64,000 bases of DNA from Synechococcus sp. PCC 7336 (GCF_000332275.1 NZ_CM001776.1:2562789-2626788), one strand, 5' to 3'. Shown: positions 8,401-16,404, numbered from the stretch's first letter. Numbers and translations are program-made. Notes: generated from the letters alone by a model not told the origin.

Positions 8401-11171
8401 ATCGCGGCGATCGCTTATCCATTCGGCTCGATAAAGGCAAATACGAAATTGGCGACATAGCTACGGCTCTAATTGAGTCTCCTTATACCGAGGCAGATCT
8501 CTACTTTGCCGTCATTCGTCACGACACCCTCTACAGCACCCAGATGACTGTGGAAGGGGGTGCGCCGCAGGTGCAGTTTACAGTGACCGCCGACATGCTG
8601 CCCAACGCGGCAGTGGAAGCGATTCTAGTGCGTCAGGGAGAGCCCCTGTCCGAGTTGGAGCCCGAGAGTATTGATGGCCTCAGTCGAGTGGGCTTTGTCC
8701 CCTTCAGTGTCGATCTGAGCGATCGCTATTTAGATGTGGAGGTCACCCCCGAGCAGGAGTCCGTCTTGCCTGGAGGCGAACAGACCGTCAAGCTCGCGGC
8801 CAAGGATGCCGAGGGCAATCCCGTCGAGGCGCAGTTCACCGTCATGGCGGTGAACGAGGCGATTCTGCAACTGAATGGCTACCGTCCGCCGGATCTTGTG
8901 GCAACCGTGTTTGCCCAACAGCCCATCTCCACCCGCTTTGCCGACAACCGCCCGGATGTGGTGCTGGAATCTCCCGAAGCAGAGATCGCTAAAGGATGGG
9001 GGTTTGGCGGCGGTCTGTCGGCAGGGGGAGGCAGTACCCGCGTGCGGACCGATTTTCGACCGCTGGCCTATTACAATGGCTCGGTCTTGACGGATGAGAA
9101 TGGCGAGGCAGCAGTGACGTTTGCGCTGCCGGACGATCTCACCACTTGGCGGGTGATGGTGGTGGCGGCTACGCAAGCCATGCAGTTTGGTAGCGGCGAT
9201 AGTAGCTTTATCGCGACACAGCCGTTGCTGACCAACCCCATCCTGCCGCAGTTTGCGCGTTTGGGGGACGAGTTTGAAATTGGCGTTGCTACCACCAACA
9301 CAACGGAGGCAACCGGCACCTATCAGGTTCGCGGTCAGTTGGAGGGAGATGTCGATTCCCTACCGCTGAAATTTGCAGAGAGCCCGGATGGCATGGCGAT
9401 CGAGAGGGATGTGCGGGCGCAGTCCGGCACCCAAGGGTTCCGCTTCCCCGTCAGAGCAGAAGCCGTCGGCACCGCCACCATCCAATTCGAAACGCAACTG
9501 GGCGATGTGGCCGATGCCTTTAAAGTGCCGCTAGAAGTGCGGGTATTGAATGTGACCGAGCAGGTGGTGGAAACAGGGGTGGCGGACGATCGCGTCGAAA
9601 TCCCCATCCATGTTGACGACACCGTTTTGCCCAATATGGGCGGTTTGGAACTCAACCTTGCCAGCACGCTCTTGCCCCCCGTGGTGGCCGCCATGGAACC
9701 TCTTCTGCCCGAAGACTGGCTGCACTTTTTAGAGCCCGCCGCCAGTCGCTTGGAGATCGCCGCCCAGATCGATCGCCTGCAGGAGAAATACGGAGCTGCG
9801 ATTCCCGATTTCGATGCCGAGGCGATCGCCGCTGATGCCCTCGAAGTGCTAGCCGAACTGCAGCAGCCGGACGGCGGGTTTGCCTTTTGGCCCGGTCAGA
9901 ATGGGTCGAGTTTCTACTACACCCCCTATGCCGCCCGCAGCATTGCCCGCGCCGCTGCGGCAGGGGTGGAGATTGACTCGCAATTGCGCGATCGCCTGAC
10001 CGGCTATCTCAGTGCCCAACTGGCCGACCCTGGCGGTCGCGGGCGCTGCAGTTCCCGCTACTGTCGCAACCGCGTCCGCTTAGATTCCCTCTTGGCGCTG
10101 GCGGAATTGGGGGACGAGCGCACCAGCTACTTGAGCGAGTTGTATGACTGGCGCGATCGCTTCAATGTGGTGGAACGGATTCGCCTTGCCCGCTATCTCG
10201 ATCGCTTCCCCGAATGGCAAGCGGAAGCCGAGGCAATGGCGGACCAGTTACAGGAGATTGTCTACGAAACGGGTCGAACGGCCACCATCAACCTGCCGCA
10301 GGGATGGCGCTGGCTCGACTCGAATAGCGCTGCTCAGTCGGAAATTCTGCAACTGTTTGTCAGCCAAAATCGCGATCTGGAAACCGTCGATCGCGCCCTC
10401 AAAGGTCTCCTTGCCTTGCGGCGAAGTGATGGCCTCTGGCGCAACCGCTATGACGATGCTGCTGCTCTGACTGGCTTGGTCAGTTACAGCGACATTGAAC
10501 CCGTGCCGCCGCAGTTTACGGCGATCGCGCAGTTGGGCGATCGCACCTTGGCGGACGTCGAATTCTCTGGATACGACAACAGTAACCACACCGAGAAGGT
10601 GCCGATGGCCGATCTTCCCCAAGGTCAAAATAGCCTGACGCTGTCCAAAGATGGCGATGGCACCCTCCATTACCTCACCGCTTACAGCTATCGCCTCCCC
10701 GGCGACTTACCCGGTCAACTCAACGGCCTGCGAGTCACCCGCCAAATTCGTCCGGCCAACCAAGCAGAGGTGCTGCAAACCATTGGCCTCAACCCCCCAG
10801 AGGAGCCGCTGGCGGTTGCTGCCGGTCAAGTGTTCGATATTGGCCTCGAAATCATTGCGGATCGCCCTGTCACCCACATGGTTATCCGCGATCCTCTGCC
10901 TGCTGGCTTCGAGGCGGTAGACACCAGTTTCCAAACCTCTACCTCCTATTTCCAGGCGGGCCGAGACAGTTGGGAGATCGACCTCCAGACGATTCGCAAA
11001 GATAGCGTCACGGCTTATGCCGATTTCCTCAATGCGGGGGTTTATGAAATGCACTATCTGGTGCGATCGGTGACTCCCGGCAGGTTTATCTGGCCTGGGG
11101 CACAGGTGCATCTAGAATATGCGCCTGAGGAGTTTGGCCGCACGGCTTCTTCGAGCGTACAGGTGGATTAG
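5406..11171 (+). CDS. Bacterial alpha-2-macroglobulin family lipoprotein, thioester motif replaced
   Basis: A 1921-residue protein. The N-terminus has a charged stretch, a hydrophobic core and a lipobox-like VVAC with Cys27, so a lipoprotein signal is likely. The body reads as bacterial A2M: repeated beta domains, a region like FSDRQLYQPGEEAQF at about residues 650-665, the ALPDDLTTWRVMVVAAT region at about 1243-1259, then a helical thioester-domain region and a C-terminal receptor-like domain (RQIRPANQAEV, FEAVDTSFQT). Family members trap proteases in the periplasm. At the position of the usual CxEQ thioester this protein reads FLEP (F1441 to P1444), so the covalent trap is absent. No penicillin-binding protein 1C gene, the usual partner, lies nearby. 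Confidence 0.85.
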   Translation: MRLQRRIWRLLAFALSLAALAIAVVACNLGSDSPIVSPTPTPSSAPLPTLAVVAELPEPTVPDWIAQISPTGSAEPLAQIRMRFEHPLIPLERLDSPGQQDLLDKFQVEPALGGQFRFLTPRMVGFQADRALPKATRIQVTLKAGLADLEGNALAEDLAWTFQTEAIELSGLPSSSSPIDLEPQFGMSSNVELDLDSVRDRLTFVSEADEQPVAIAITPVEQPRFTTPAEQFDASQQSWRYRLSPDSPLRKATRYRLQFAAGIMPAYGNLPSQMEFVGTATTYSPLAFEELKLIGLPSSNGAFGRFVNGSPRLIFNNPIEAESAIANITVSPAPKPDIPLVSSGWRYIEINPYALDPNISYTIEIGSELADTFGQTLGTPIALDYRSGDLAAGFWAPEGFNIFPADNNLQLDITSVNLPDGEFLAAYQQVNPVDLAYADSAFPGREGEALLPPIAEWSSVSVANPSNEMEATAVPLRDRLGGRTGLLAYGVKARVNEYKRYDGQLDWWEPEYYGLVQLTNLGVLAQVQPESAIVHVHHLSDGSPASAAIEIYESQLDKASEERTPKSQLEPCAVGRATDGLLQLTAAELQTCMAGQPSFDNPPQLVVVARENDDWAFTRLRRYSGAWGYGIWTGWDSGEPRSRGTIFSDRQLYQPGEEAQFTAVAYYLKDGELVRDGGQEYAVELRHPDGNTVSLGSFTTNDYGTFSVPFQFDRRQPLGFYSIEAEASSGASISGSFRLAEFKPPNFKVDLALSREMAFPGDAVEASVQSNYLFGAPVDGGRVEYLVKRQRAFFVPEGWGRFSFGRAWYWPEETPTVPGDVLQEEAQLDAAGEGMQSVTVADDLPYPMTYRFDAQVSDVSNLSVAGSQSFVALPSDRLIGLKGDFIGKAEEPFAVEVIATDETGEVLRNQAIHLELQRIEYRTVTQTIEGSEVARNQAEFITVDEVNIRSAKAAVTAELTPTESGTYRIRANFRNAQSDVTATDLRIWVTGGEPVFWGDRGDRLSIRLDKGKYEIGDIATALIESPYTEADLYFAVIRHDTLYSTQMTVEGGAPQVQFTVTADMLPNAAVEAILVRQGEPLSELEPESIDGLSRVGFVPFSVDLSDRYLDVEVTPEQESVLPGGEQTVKLAAKDAEGNPVEAQFTVMAVNEAILQLNGYRPPDLVATVFAQQPISTRFADNRPDVVLESPEAEIAKGWGFGGGLSAGGGSTRVRTDFRPLAYYNGSVLTDENGEAAVTFALPDDLTTWRVMVVAATQAMQFGSGDSSFIATQPLLTNPILPQFARLGDEFEIGVATTNTTEATGTYQVRGQLEGDVDSLPLKFAESPDGMAIERDVRAQSGTQGFRFPVRAEAVGTATIQFETQLGDVADAFKVPLEVRVLNVTEQVVETGVADDRVEIPIHVDDTVLPNMGGLELNLASTLLPPVVAAMEPLLPEDWLHFLEPAASRLEIAAQIDRLQEKYGAAIPDFDAEAIAADALEVLAELQQPDGGFAFWPGQNGSSFYYTPYAARSIARAAAAGVEIDSQLRDRLTGYLSAQLADPGGRGRCSSRYCRNRVRLDSLLALAELGDERTSYLSELYDWRDRFNVVERIRLARYLDRFPEWQAEAEAMADQLQEIVYETGRTATINLPQGWRWLDSNSAAQSEILQLFVSQNRDLETVDRALKGLLALRRSDGLWRNRYDDAAALTGLVSYSDIEPVPPQFTAIAQLGDRTLADVEFSGYDNSNHTEKVPMADLPQGQNSLTLSKDGDGTLHYLTAYSYRLPGDLPGQLNGLRVTRQIRPANQAEVLQTIGLNPPEEPLAVAAGQVFDIGLEIIADRPVTHMVIRDPLPAGFEAVDTSFQTSTSYFQAGRDSWEIDLQTIRKDSVTAYADFLNAGVYEMHYLVRSVTPGRFIWPGAQVHLEYAPEEFGRTASSSVQVD

Positions 11172-11186
11172 TGGCTGTCAAAGGAT

Positions 11187-11209
11187 GGGTGCAGTTATAA
11201 ACTGCACCC
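11187..11209. terminator. Hairpin after the alpha-2-macroglobulin gene
   Basis: A perfect 10-bp stem (GGGTGCAGTT pairing with AACTGCACCC) with a 3-nt loop starts 16 bp after the stop. There is no T-run, so it is at best a weak or bidirectional terminator. Confidence 0.5.
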
Positions 11210-11227
11210 ACGTTGAAACCTGGAGTT

Positions 11228-12344
11228 TTATAAATCCAAGGGGCTACGGATTCCTCTTCCACCACGGTTAAGGACATGAGTATAAATCATGGTTGTCTTC
11301 ACGTCTTTGTGTCCCAGTATTTCCTGAATGGTGCGAATGTCATAGCCATTTTGCAAGAGATGGGTGGCAAAACTATGGCGTAGGGTATGGCAGCTTACCT
11401 TCTTGGGGATTTGGGCTTGTCGAGCTGCTTTTTTCAAGAAGCCGTCATCTCGATGATGTCGTCTGATTTCGGGTCCGCACTCTGCCGCTTGGCAGGGAAA
11501 ACATATTGCCAAATCCATTCCTTTTCGGCTTTGGGATAAACCGCATCCATTGAGACCTGGAGTTTTTAGGCATTGCACTCGGCCCCCTAAATCCCCCACC
11601 AGTGGGGGACTTGTGAGAGGCTATTGGCTTCGGTTCTACAACTTGAATGACCGCGATTCGCCGGTTCGTCTTCCCAGTCTCCAGACCCCAGCTAGTACTG
11701 TCGTCAAGTCCCCCAGAATGGGGGATTGAGGGGGCGAATGCAGCGATTGACAGCGCTAGTGAGAGGGACTAATCGATGTCTCATCAAAACTACGGGTTTC
11801 AGACTAGACTCGGTTTAGTGATGCGATCTCGATTCCTCTTGGCATCCCGCACAATAATTTGAGATTGGCCAAAATCGATATCTTTGACCCGCAGGCGTAG
11901 TCCCTCTTTGACTCGCATTCCCGAGCCGTATAGCAGCTTGGCCAGTAGCTGATGAGTGCCCTCCAAACATTGCAACAAGCGTTGAACTTCGTCTACTGTC
12001 AAAACCGTCGGCAAATGCTTGGATTGCTTTGCTCTGACTGCTTCAATGGATTCTGCAAGGGGCTGCTTCAGGACATATCGATAGAGGAAGAATAAGGCAC
12101 TGAGGGCTTGATTTTGGGTAGAGGCTGCCACTTTTCCTTGTACTGCCAAGTGGGTTAGGAAGGCTTCTACCTCAGCTTCTCCCATCTCACTGGGATGACG
12201 TTTATTGTGGAAGGGAATAAAGCGGCGGATCCATTGAACGTAACTTTCTTCGGTGCGATAGGCATAGTGCTTGGTGCGCAGTGCATCTCGCACGCGATCG
12301 AGCAGTTTTCTGGGCTTGGTTGATTCATCTATGGTGGGCCGCAT
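11228..12344 (-). pseudogene. intI: Integron integrase (IntI), disrupted
   Basis: Two ORF pieces on the minus strand make one integron integrase. 12344-11799 is the N-terminal and early catalytic part: [19 protein letters not shown], box [21 protein letters not shown]. 11599-11228 is the C-terminal part: [12 protein letters not shown], then [14 protein letters not shown], then LNRGGRG. Between them, in a shifted frame, the stretch [16 protein letters not shown] can be read. This is the patch specific to integron integrases and absent from XerC/D. A roughly 155-bp MITE (11581-11735) and at least one further frameshift near 11450 separate the pieces, so no full-length enzyme can be made. The gene diverges from the cassette array, as in known integrons. 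Confidence 0.88.
11581..11735. mobile_element. MITE-like element inside the integron integrase
   Basis: About 155 bp bounded by imperfect terminal inverted repeats of about 35 bp. The left end starts GGCCCCCTAAATCCCCCA and reaches GGGGGACTT. The right end runs AAGTCCCCCAGAATGGGGG and finishes TTGAGGGGGC. It has no ORF. It interrupts the integrase reading frame and matches a type of C/G-run inverted repeat often seen in cyanobacteria. Confidence 0.75.
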
Positions 12345-12609
12345 AAGATCCCGTTTTCAGTGTGTACCAGTGCAGATGCAGCCTAAGCACCTTTTGATTT
12401 AGAGCATCAAAGTGACTAGAATGCTTGTATGTCAATGGCTACAACCATTTTCGCCCTTGTTTCTATACCGACACTTTGCCCAATCTTGGCACTTGAATAT
12501 CTGAATGCTATTCTTCTCGTATCCTGGCTCGGCGAAGACTGTAATGGCTTAACGTCCAGAATAAGGTCTGCGTCTTAGCCTGCAAGTCGAGCTCTAAGTA
12601 TAGTTAGGT
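12345..12609 (+). other. attI region and first cassette junction
   Basis: Non-coding spacer between the integrase gene and the first core site GTTAGGT (12603-12609). In integrons the attI site lies here and the first cassette joins at G/TTAGG. attI has no fixed sequence outside the core, so only the junction is certain. Confidence 0.55.
12394..12422 (+). promoter_or_regulatory. Candidate cassette promoter (Pc) near attI
   Basis: TTGATT, 17 bp, TAGAAT, pointing into the cassette array from the spacer between the integrase start and the first GTTAGG. Position and direction suit an integron Pc. It is assigned by sequence only. Confidence 0.4.
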
Positions 12610-12782
12610 TTCTGCTGTCCTTAAGTTCTCCTGGTACAATTGGGAGGTGCTAACCTGCGATCGCCCTAATTGGTCTAGCTATTGCAAGTCGGCCATCAAA
12701 CCTAACCCTTCACCGCAGCGGATGCTTGGCTAAACTATCGCTCTTCTTTGGGGGATTATCTGGCACCGCTAACCTCAAGGCC
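12603..12782 (+). repeat. 180-bp gene-less integron cassette, copy a
   Basis: First of eight copies. It starts at GTTAGGT, has about 97 bp of body (with TGCTAACCT and a HIP1 GCGATCGC), then a 90-bp attC. Its matched GTTAGGT and ACCTAAC ends make it a complete cassette. There is no ORF with a conserved start. Confidence 0.85.
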
Positions 12783-12789
12783 GTTAGGT
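12700..12789 (+). other. attC site 1
   Basis: R'' ACCTAAC and R' GTTAGGT are exact complements. L'' AGCGGATGC pairs with L' GCACCGCT leaving one unpaired A, the classical extrahelical base. It is 90 bp with an imperfect hairpin in the centre. Confidence 0.88.
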
Positions 12790-12962
12790 TTCTGCTGTCC
12801 TTAAGATTTGTGGGTAAAATTGGGAGGTGCTAGCCTACGATCGCCCTAATGGGTTTAGCTACCGCAAGTTGGCCATCAAACCTAACCACTCGCCGCAGCG
12901 GATGCTTGGCAAAACTATTGCTCTTCGTTGAGAGTTGATCTAGCACCGCTAACCTCAAGGCC
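12783..12962 (+). repeat. 180-bp gene-less integron cassette, copy b
   Basis: In tandem with copy a. It carries TTGTGG, 17 bp, TAGCCT with an upstream TG (extended -10 form). Its HIP1 core is mutated to ACGATCGC. Confidence 0.85.
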
Positions 12963-12969
12963 GTTAGCC
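12880..12969 (+). other. attC site 2
   Basis: R'' ACCTAAC. R' is GTTAGCC, supplied by the next cassette. Same L''/L' pairing and extrahelical A as attC 1. Confidence 0.87.
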
Positions 12970-12980
12970 AAGGAAAACTG

Positions 12981-13502
12981 ATGAACACCATTCTGGCAAA
13001 GTATAAATTTGATGGAATTTGGCATTTTACTGACAGATCCAACCTCGCATTGATTCAAGAACATCATGGGCTGTTGTCTCTCGGAGAGGCAAGAAGGCGC
13101 GGTGTCGCGATCCCCGTGCCTGGTGGTAACGAATGGAGCCATGACGCAGATAAATTGAAAGGAGTTGATGAGTACGTACATTTGGCGTTTGTGGACGACC
13201 ACCCAATGCTTTTCCGTGCAAAGCAGGAGGGACGAATACCTGATCCAGTTTGGCTGAAGATCAAATCCTCTATACTTCTTGAGGAAGGCGTGAGGTACTG
13301 TTCTGATGTTTCAAACAAATCTGGCGTTCCAATACTGAATGCCTATGAAGCAAAAGATCAAATCGATTTTGATGTCTTATTTACATACATGGATTGGAGG
13401 GATCCGGATATTCAGGCCAGGCGACAGGCTGCGATAAAATCAGAAATACTTATTCCCATTTTTATCCCTATCGAACAAATATTAGGCCTCAAGAATGGCT
13501 AA
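12981..13502 (+). CDS. DarT1-type DNA ADP-ribosyltransferase toxin
   Basis: A 173-residue protein of the DarT (DUF4433) fold. The N-terminal GIWHFTDRSNLALI gives the NAD-binding His15. YVHLAFVDDHPML forms the core strand. The C-terminal AIKSEILIP holds the expected catalytic Glu155. DarT enzymes transfer ADP-ribose from NAD to DNA bases; DarT1 types modify guanine and pair with a NADAR antitoxin. The next gene is such a NADAR protein and overlaps by 8 bp, as expected for a toxin-antitoxin operon. The start ATG at 12981 lies 12 bp after the attC core GTTAGCC, with AAGGAAA as possible ribosome site. The exact base specificity is inferred from the partner. Confidence 0.85.
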   Translation: MNTILAKYKFDGIWHFTDRSNLALIQEHHGLLSLGEARRRGVAIPVPGGNEWSHDADKLKGVDEYVHLAFVDDHPMLFRAKQEGRIPDPVWLKIKSSILLEEGVRYCSDVSNKSGVPILNAYEAKDQIDFDVLFTYMDWRDPDIQARRQAAIKSEILIPIFIPIEQILGLKNG

Positions 13503-14190
13503 GCGTCCAGTATTCATCCCCTTGGCAAAATCAGATCACCTAGTCAAAGAGGTGCTCGTCGATTTTGAATGGAGTCCCGGTTTCGCCCCTATTCAAAAGA
13601 AAAAAAATGTTGCCGCATTACATGCGGCAGCCGAAAGGAGGAACTTGTCGCCACTGCTCGAAATCTCCACGAAATCTGAAGAATTGTTGGGCCAACGTTT
13701 AAGTGCTTTCAGCTTGAAGGTAGAAACAGATATAGGCGAAATCAGCTTGGAAGCTGCGTTTCAGGGAAGTAAGGTGTTCCAAAAAGGAGGGCCTTTTACG
13801 GACATCTATGGAAGAGATGCAAGAGGAGCAAAGAAAGATCCGCGCATAAAAGAATCAGGCCGCCTTATCGGATTCAATTATTTCGGCCAAGAGTGGCCGT
13901 TAGTGCCTAAAACGGCATTCTATGATTGGTTATATCTTTCCGCGTTGAGTCCTCATAAAGAATATCTCAAAAAATTGTTTGCCTATAAAGGCTTTACAGA
14001 TATTGAATTTAACCCTAATAAATCCATAAATTGCCAAGCCCGAACATGCGCATTACTAGTCTCATTACTGAAACTAGAAGCTCTAGATGATGCACTTCGG
14101 TCTCAGAAAGATTTTATTGATATGGTTTCATCAGATTCGTTTAAGAAAGAACATTCTGCTGAACTGCGCCAGGGAAATCTTGGCCTATGA
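13495..14190 (+). CDS. NADAR-family antitoxin of DarT1
   Basis: A 231-residue protein. The stretch SPLLEISTKSEELLGQRLSA matches the DarT1-associated NADAR antitoxin family (N-glycosidase-like fold that removes ADP-ribose from guanine). GGPFTDIYGRDARG, then FNYFGQEWPLVPKTAFYDWL, cover the active-site region. It overlaps the DarT1 gene by 8 bp and shares its cassette, so translation is likely coupled and both move together. The stop is 3 bp before the R'' box of the attC, giving a very compact cassette. Confidence 0.82.
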   Translation: MAKRPVFIPLAKSDHLVKEVLVDFEWSPGFAPIQKKKNVAALHAAAERRNLSPLLEISTKSEELLGQRLSAFSLKVETDIGEISLEAAFQGSKVFQKGGPFTDIYGRDARGAKKDPRIKESGRLIGFNYFGQEWPLVPKTAFYDWLYLSALSPHKEYLKKLFAYKGFTDIEFNPNKSINCQARTCALLVSLLKLEALDDALRSQKDFIDMVSSDSFKKEHSAELRQGNLGL

Positions 14191-14192
14191 AT

Positions 14193-14279
14193 GGCTAACA
14201 ATCGCATGCACACGGACAACAAAAAGCAGAGCGACGAAGGAGCGGCGCTTTTTGTTGCCGGTGATGCGGGGCGTTGGCT
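14193..14279 (+). other. attC site 3 (DarT1-NADAR cassette)
   Basis: R'' GGCTAAC is the exact complement of this cassette's own start GTTAGCC (12963). L'' CGCATGCACACGGACAAC pairs imperfectly with L' GTTGCCGGTGATGCG. It is 87 bp and of a different sequence class from attC 1. Confidence 0.82.
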
Positions 14280-14335
14280 GGGCGAGGCGAGCGAGGTAGG
14301 GAATCTCCCGAACACGGAGCGGAAACGATGAGGCC

Positions 14336-14899
14336 TTGGAAGTGAGCGACACCATCACCGCATACATCGCCTGGGTCTTCCGGCCCTTTTTCGCGTGGTG
14401 GTGGACCGCGTTCACGGGTGTCGCGTCGTTGATCGCCTTCGTATGGACGCCGGTAGATGTGGCCATGTCGAGCACCACCGTGCTGCTCCTGACCTTTACC
14501 ACAAGCGCCCTCCTGTTCCTCACGATCTCCGTCTTGACGCAGGGTTGGAAGCTCTACGCTGAACGTGAACGAGCGTTCGACGTCGTGTCTTTCCAGAAGG
14601 CATCCGTGCCTGAGCAAGGAGGTAAGTGGGTCGTGCAGCTACGGGAGCCGAGAATCGACACGGGGTCCGTTTTATAGGTGGATCGGCGCCTCTCTGATGG
14701 CCATGAAACACCATTTGCGCTGGTACGAATCACGGGACGAAATGCCGAGGGGATTCATCAGGCCGTGCCCCTGTGGTTGTCTTCTGGAGGACTCAACGAT
14801 TTCAATAAGCGATCCTCTTCGGTGCTGTCATTCCGTGTCTCTCGGATTCCGACGTTTGACTGTGTCGAAAGGGCTATCCGGGAGGCCGGGAATGGATAA
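14336..14899 (+). pseudogene. Two-TM membrane protein split by an in-frame amber stop
   Basis: One reading frame with a single TAG at 14675. The first part (113 residues, TTG 14336 or GTG 14342 start) has two hydrophobic segments (FFAWWWTAFTGVASLIAFVW and VLLLTFTTSALLFLTISVL) and then a soluble tail. The frame continues directly with GTG after the stop for 73 more residues (FALVRITGRNAEGIHQAVPL), so the intact protein was probably about 187 residues. Its end overlaps the TIR gene start by 8 bp. The region is more GC-rich than neighbouring cassettes, a sign of a different source. The GTG after the stop could restart translation, giving two polypeptides. No family was recognised. Confidence 0.55.
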
Positions 14900-15839
14900 G
14901 GAAAGAACCAGAGCCTTCGTGAGCTACAGCCACGCTGACGCCGATGTCGCCCAGCGATTCGTTGATTCACTTGATGCGAAGGTGGAGGGTGTCTGGTGGG
15001 ATCGGTGGGACCTTGAGCCCGGTGACTCCATCATTCGCAAGGTGTTCGAATCAGGTCTCAAGGGTGCGAGCCACTTCATAATTCTCCTGTCTCGAGAGAG
15101 CGTACGGTCATCCTGGGTTCGGGAGGAACTAGACGCTGCGACAGTCAACAAGATCAATGGGCTCACTCGTATTATTCCGGCCGTGATCGACGACACCGAA
15201 ATCCCAGTGTCCCTCCGAGCCATTCTGTGGGTCGACCTGCGCTCCGACTTCGAGGCGGGCGTTCAACGTATCGCCAACGTTATCAACGGCGTTTCTACGC
15301 GGCCTTCAACGCCGAGCACTGCACCTAGTCTGCCGCAGTCGGTAGGTGGCCTCTCTTCTGCCGCCACGATGGTTGGAGACTACGTGCTACGAGCCAGAGA
15401 TCATAGTACGGGCCTGCAAGCTTCCGTGGAGCAGCACGAGTTACGTCGAGAGCTTGCCCTCGATCCGGATGCGTTGAACGACGCGGTTGACGAACTGAGA
15501 GAACACGGCCTTGTGCGGGTTATGCGAGCACTTGGGACAAGCTTCGTGCAGGTGGAGCCGACGTACGTGCTCTTCCGGGAGTTTTGCAACCATCTGGATT
15601 ACGATCCCGACGATGACGTCCACCGAGTGGCGGCGGCAGTAGCATCGTCAGATCGTGACTGCAGAGGCAGTGAACTCGCAAAGGAGACTGGATTGTCACC
15701 CGGGCGGGTTAGTCGTGCCGTGGAGTACCTCGATGACTCTGGGCTAGCGACCGTCCATAGGGTAATCGGCACGCGACCGTTCACCTTCGGGAGCGTCACT
15801 CCGACGTTTCGGACCAGGCAGTATGTTGATCGTGACTGA
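14892..15839 (+). CDS. TIR-domain protein with two C-terminal winged-helix-like domains
   Basis: A 315-residue protein when started at the ATG preceded by GGAGG at 14881-14885. The longer open frame upstream is out of frame with the membrane-protein gene and is not used. TIR domain, residues ~7-135: FVSYSH (9-14), a WWDRWDLEPGD loop, SSWVREEL with Glu79 at the position of the NADase glutamate. Residues ~170-315 hold two helical segments with winged-helix character (LDPDALNDAVDELREHGLV and LSPGRVSRAVEYLDDSGLAT). TIR enzymes cleave NAD in antiviral defence. The membrane-protein gene overlaps upstream, so the pair may form a two-gene defence or sensing cassette. The function is inferred. Confidence 0.8.
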   Translation: MDKERTRAFVSYSHADADVAQRFVDSLDAKVEGVWWDRWDLEPGDSIIRKVFESGLKGASHFIILLSRESVRSSWVREELDAATVNKINGLTRIIPAVIDDTEIPVSLRAILWVDLRSDFEAGVQRIANVINGVSTRPSTPSTAPSLPQSVGGLSSAATMVGDYVLRARDHSTGLQASVEQHELRRELALDPDALNDAVDELREHGLVRVMRALGTSFVQVEPTYVLFREFCNHLDYDPDDDVHRVAAAVASSDRDCRGSELAKETGLSPGRVSRAVEYLDDSGLATVHRVIGTRPFTFGSVTPTFRTRQYVDRD

Positions 15840-15842
15840 GCC

Positions 15843-15955
15843 AGCCAACAACAGACACATTGAAGATAAATTATGGATTCAGCCGACAAGCCTTCAGATG
15901 CATAACGACATTCCTACAGTATGTTAAGACTGAAGCTATGTTCCTAGCGTTATGA
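15843..15955 (+). other. attC site 4 (TIR cassette), 3' half unclear
   Basis: R'' AGCCAAC exactly complements the cassette's own start GTTGGCT (14273), good evidence for the 5' boundary. The right core is GTTATGA (15949-15955). The L boxes do not pair well, so the 3' half may be decayed. Confidence 0.5.
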
Positions 15956-16404
15956 AAAGGCGCAATAGCCAATTTAACCCCAAACGCAGAATGCTGAAGG
16001 TTGAAGAATGTGATTTCAAATGCCTTGCTACCCTTGCATCTCAGGCTAAGTATGGTGGAAATCCTGAACATAAGAGGAATCCAGGTGATTTCAGCCTGAC
16101 ACCTCCTAGTAGACCTAGACCAGGCAAATCTCTCTGTGACTCTGTTAAGGTTTTTACCAAGCAGGAAGCTCTAGGGTTGTTAAAGAAAGGCATTGAAAAC
16201 GGACTAGTCAGCGATCGCTTTGAAGGACAATGGCCCAAGAACGTTTGGTCGGTCATGGAGGATGAGACTCCGCTCGAAGCGCAGCTTGAGTCAGCCGAGC
16301 AGGGAGCATACCATGGTTATCCCATGCAAACTGAGGATCCATTTTGTGAAGAGGTGATTAAGCAATGGAGGATTCGGAGTGAACTCGCTAAGTCTCAATT
16401 TTGA
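15952..16404 (+). CDS. Conserved hypothetical protein, partner of the ImmA/IrrE-like gene
   Basis: A 150-residue soluble protein. The ATG lies inside the attC core GTTATGA. The C-terminal half (SVKVFTKQEALGLLKKGIEN, then WPKNVWSVMEDETPLEAQLE, then GAYHGYPM) is a pattern I associate with small proteins common in cyanobacteria with no known activity. It overlaps the following gene by 26 bp, so the pair is probably one operon and one cassette. It may be the toxin-like or effector half of a two-gene module whose other half is ImmA/IrrE-like. No catalytic motif is evident. Confidence 0.6.
   Translation: MKRRNSQFNPKRRMLKVEECDFKCLATLASQAKYGGNPEHKRNPGDFSLTPPSRPRPGKSLCDSVKVFTKQEALGLLKKGIENGLVSDRFEGQWPKNVWSVMEDETPLEAQLESAEQGAYHGYPMQTEDPFCEEVIKQWRIRSELAKSQF

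Noticed and set aside
15899-15955. Separate small attC (GCATAAC to GTTATGA)
   Set aside because: Outer boxes pair but inner arms do not; the AGCCAAC box at 15843 matches the cassette start better, so the site is listed as one poorly defined attC.
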